A stretch of 64,000 bases of DNA from JBOFBH01 sp051657715 (GTDB lineage: Bacteria; Actinomycetota; Actinomycetes; Actinomycetales; Angustibacteraceae), in contig JBOFLF010000009.1 in NCBI GenBank assembly GCA_051657715.1, positions 1 to 64,000 on the forward strand, in the 5' to 3' direction. Made by a program: the position numbers and the translations under genes. Positions 25,281-64,000 of this stretch are shown here, piece by piece. The notes under the pieces were generated by a model. The model was not told the DNA's origin and ran no database searches. It saw only the letters and a list, made by a program, of their open reading frames with translations. Numbering within the stretch: position 1 is the first letter of the stretch; each line of letters starts with the position of its first letter.

Positions 25281-25812
25281 GGTGCAGTGGATGCCGCTGT
25301 AGAACCGGACCCACACCGTTCCGCCGGGCTGGGCCGCATCGGGAGGTAGCCGTCCTGGTCGGACAACGACGCCGGTCGCAGTAGCGCTGGCACACCGCCC
25401 GGCTGGAGGTTAAACCCGAGGGACGTGGCCGGGCTGGGAGCAGGAGCGCCTGGTCGAAGCCCCGCGATCCGACGATCGCTCAGCGCCTGGTCTCGTATCT
25501 GGTCAGGACCACGCCGTCGGGGAACGTCCGGGTCTCCAGCCGAGGTCGTCGCCGGGCGCGGCGATGTAGCCGTCCAGGCTCAGGTTCATGGCGAAGGTCA
25601 GTTTCCGCATGGCGCCAGCCTCCCGTGGGTCGACATCCGGCGCACAGACCAGCACGGCGCGACCTCGTCCGTCACGTCGCCTCCTTGACGCATGGCAGCA
25701 CGGTCCACCACAGGGTCGATCGTGTCGCCGGCTACAGGTGACGGCCCGACCGGACGAGGCCATGAAGACAGCCACGTGAAGACACGACGTACCGCATACG
25801 AGGAGTCTGGTC
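25281..25812. other. Gene-poor stretch between polymerase IV and a small ORF
   Basis: About 530 bases with no complete gene. The only recognisable item is the reductase fragment at 25535-25610. Other short frames lack ribosome sites. It looks like eroded sequence. Confidence 0.5.
25535..25610 (-). pseudogene. N-terminal fragment of a dihydrofolate-reductase-like (RibD C-terminal family) gene
   Basis: An ATG at 25610, with GGGAGG about eight bases upstream, opens MRKLTFAMNLSLDGYIAAPG followed by DDLGW. This is the typical start of actinobacterial dihydrofolate-reductase-like/RibD_C proteins. Similarity stops after about 25 codons, and the remaining 150 or so residues of the family are missing, so this is a remnant. 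The intact ribosome site suggests recent decay. Confidence 0.6.
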
Positions 25813-25971
25813 ATGACCGCCGTCGTCCGTCAGCGCCCCCACCACCTACCCCAGCCGGTGACCCCGGACCTCACCGGCACCCCGCTGCCGCTGACGGACG
25901 ACGGAACACCACCCCCCGACCCGGCGGACCTGGTGGACGCGATCGACCGCACCGTGTTCGGCCGCGCCTGA
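25813..25971 (+). CDS. Small hypothetical protein (52 aa)
   Basis: The ATG at 25813 is preceded by GAGGAG with good spacing and opens 52 codons with strong G/C third positions. The product is Pro-rich in the middle and ends in a likely helix (DPADLVDAIDRTVFGRA). I do not recognise the family. It stands alone, with no overlap with its neighbours. It could be an orphan small gene or the tail of an eroded region. The ribosome site and codon use are the only support. Confidence 0.4.
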   Translation: MTAVVRQRPHHLPQPVTPDLTGTPLPLTDDGTPPPDPADLVDAIDRTVFGRA

Positions 25972-26184
25972 CCGAAGGCTGCTCGAGCTGGCGTAGCCGC
26001 TGGTCGTTGTGTGCACTGCCTCGGTGACCACCTGAGCCACCCGAGAGCCTGGTCAGCACGATGAACGCCTGCCGCCCGAACCGGCCAGCGTAGGCTCATG
26101 CTCCCCCTTACAGGCGCGGCCAGATGACCACCAACCTACCGACCAGATGTCCACTCATCGACCAACATAGGTCAGACTGTCAGG

Positions 26185-27438
26185 GTGAGACCAACCCGTG
26201 AGGTGATCGGCCGGAAGGCCGCCCGCATCCTCGATGAGGCGCTGACGGACACCCGAGTGGTCGCCATCAACGGCGCACGTCAGGCCGGCAAGAGCACGTT
26301 GGCACGCCTAGCCGCGGCCGAAAGGCCTGGCAGCACTATCCGCCTCCTGGACGACCCCGCCACTCTTCGCTCCGCCCGGGACGATCCGGTGAGCTTCGTC
26401 GAGCACGACGGCCTGCTGGTGATCGACGAGATCCAGCTCGTTCCCGAGATGTTCCGAACGATCAAGGTGGCTGTCGACACCGACCCCTCGCCGGGTCGAT
26501 TCCTCCTGACCGGTTCCGCGCACATCCTCGCGCTGCGAGACCTCCCCGATGCGCTTCCTGGGCGGATGGAGGTGATCGAGCTCTGGCCCTTCTCCCAAGG
26601 GGAACTTCGCGGTACCCCTGACGGATTCATCGACGCGGCGTTCCGCCATGGCCCCGCGCTGTCCAGGACGTCCGAGCTGCGCAAGCGGGACTACCTCGAA
26701 GCCGTGGCCGCGGGCGGGTACCCCGAAGCGGTACGGCGAGCACCAGCCCGTCGCGCCGCCTTCTTCGACTCCTACCTCACCAACCTCATCGAGCGCGACG
26801 TCCGTGAACTGGCCGATATCGAGCGGCGGGGTGACCTGCGCCGGCTGCTGTCCCTGCTGGCGGGCAGAACCGGGGGCCTTCTCGTGCCCTCGAGCTTTGC
26901 GACCACCTCTGGGATCCCCCGCACCACCGTGAACCGGTACCTGGAACTGCTCAGCGCGGTCTTCCTCGTGAAGCAGATCCCGGCCTGGGCGCCTGGCACT
27001 ACGCACCGCGCGGTGGGAACTCCCAAGTTGGCGTTCGTCGACCCCGGTGTCGCGGCCCACCTCATCGGCCAGGACGCCAGCCGCCTCGGCGAGCCCGGCG
27101 GGGCCGCCGGGCCGCTCCTGGAAACCTTCGTCCTCGCTGAGCTGGCACGCCAGCTCAGCTGGTCGAGCGAGCGTGCTCGGCTCTACCACTACCGCACCAA
27201 GGACAAGGTCGAGGTGGATGCCGTCTTGGAGGTACCGGACGGCCGGATCGTCGCCATCGAGGTGAAGGCCGGAGCCACCATCCGGTCCGAGGATCTGGCC
27301 GGTCTTCGACACCTGGCCAGCAAGGCAGGTGACCGGCTCGTCGCCGGCTACGTGCTGTACACCGGGCAGCAGACCCTCCCCTTCGGGGAGCGGTTGCGGG
27401 CGCTGCCGATGGACGCCCTGTGGCAGACAGCTCCGTGA
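26185..27438 (+). CDS. AAA+ ATPase of the ATP-binding/DUF4143 family
   Basis: This 417-aa protein has Walker A in INGARQAGKSTLARL, Walker B in GLLVIDEIQLVPEMF and sensor 1 in RFLLTGSAH. The C-terminal DUF4143 part includes YLTNLIERDVREL and a nuclease-like strand pattern (KDKVEVDAVLEVPDGRIVAIEVKAG). The PD-(D/E)xK-like ending (D...E.K) is visible, but activity is not established for this family, which is often strain-variable. It starts at a GTG with only a weak ribosome site. Its stop is 6 bp from the stop of the giant gene, tail to tail. Confidence 0.9.
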   Translation: MRPTREVIGRKAARILDEALTDTRVVAINGARQAGKSTLARLAAAERPGSTIRLLDDPATLRSARDDPVSFVEHDGLLVIDEIQLVPEMFRTIKVAVDTDPSPGRFLLTGSAHILALRDLPDALPGRMEVIELWPFSQGELRGTPDGFIDAAFRHGPALSRTSELRKRDYLEAVAAGGYPEAVRRAPARRAAFFDSYLTNLIERDVRELADIERRGDLRRLLSLLAGRTGGLLVPSSFATTSGIPRTTVNRYLELLSAVFLVKQIPAWAPGTTHRAVGTPKLAFVDPGVAAHLIGQDASRLGEPGGAAGPLLETFVLAELARQLSWSSERARLYHYRTKDKVEVDAVLEVPDGRIVAIEVKAGATIRSEDLAGLRHLASKAGDRLVAGYVLYTGQQTLPFGERLRALPMDALWQTAP

Positions 27439-27444
27439 GCCTGG

Positions 27445-64000
<36,556 letters not shown>

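Overview
This window comes from a GC-rich actinobacterium. The support is very high GC in third codon positions, frequent GTG starts, AGGAG-type ribosome sites, a LexA box of the actinobacterial TCGAAC-N4-GTTC form, and the protein families present. I cannot name the genus. Almost everything is on the minus strand.

Left end (1-9.2 kb), an accessory region: the 3' end of an IS3-type element runs into a gene that has lost its 5' end. Next comes a secreted RHS/YD-repeat protein with a C-terminal toxin-like segment and a translationally coupled immunity-like gene. Its signal-peptide exon-like segment is in a different frame, joined at a G6 run. Then follow the wreck of a tyrosine integrase ending at a tRNA-3'-like att sequence, and a SAM methyltransferase.

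9.3-19.0 kb: a two-gene Tc-toxin-like unit with a 4-bp gene overlap. The TcA-like partner is short (1206 aa, TPR-like N-terminus, TcB-binding C-terminus). The TcB-TcC fusion (2032 aa) has a C-terminal HEGLH metallopeptidase-like domain.

19.1-27.4 kb, a chromosomal-looking block: a DinB-fold protein, a heliorhodopsin with the family's key residues, an amidohydrolase, a nicotianamine-synthase-like enzyme overlapping a GNAT acetyltransferase, DNA polymerase IV behind an SOS box inside a 40-bp palindrome, a gene-poor stretch with a reductase fragment and one small ORF, and an AAA+/DUF4143 ATPase.

27.4-64.0 kb: one uninterrupted minus-strand reading frame of more than 12,180 codons, still open at the window edge. 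It is not a PKS or NRPS. It contains three papain-fold glutamine-deamidase-like (Tox-PL) domains with conserved Cys, His and Asp spacing, repeating about every 3,300-3,500 residues. Around them are nine pentapeptide-repeat blocks, many helix-turn-helix-like segments, five copies of an alpha/beta module of unknown function, a phosphoribosyltransferase-like domain, and a C-terminal alpha/beta-hydrolase. It looks like a giant modular polymorphic-toxin or effector protein and is the strongest candidate for an undescribed system. Its N-terminus, and so its secretion route, lies outside the window.
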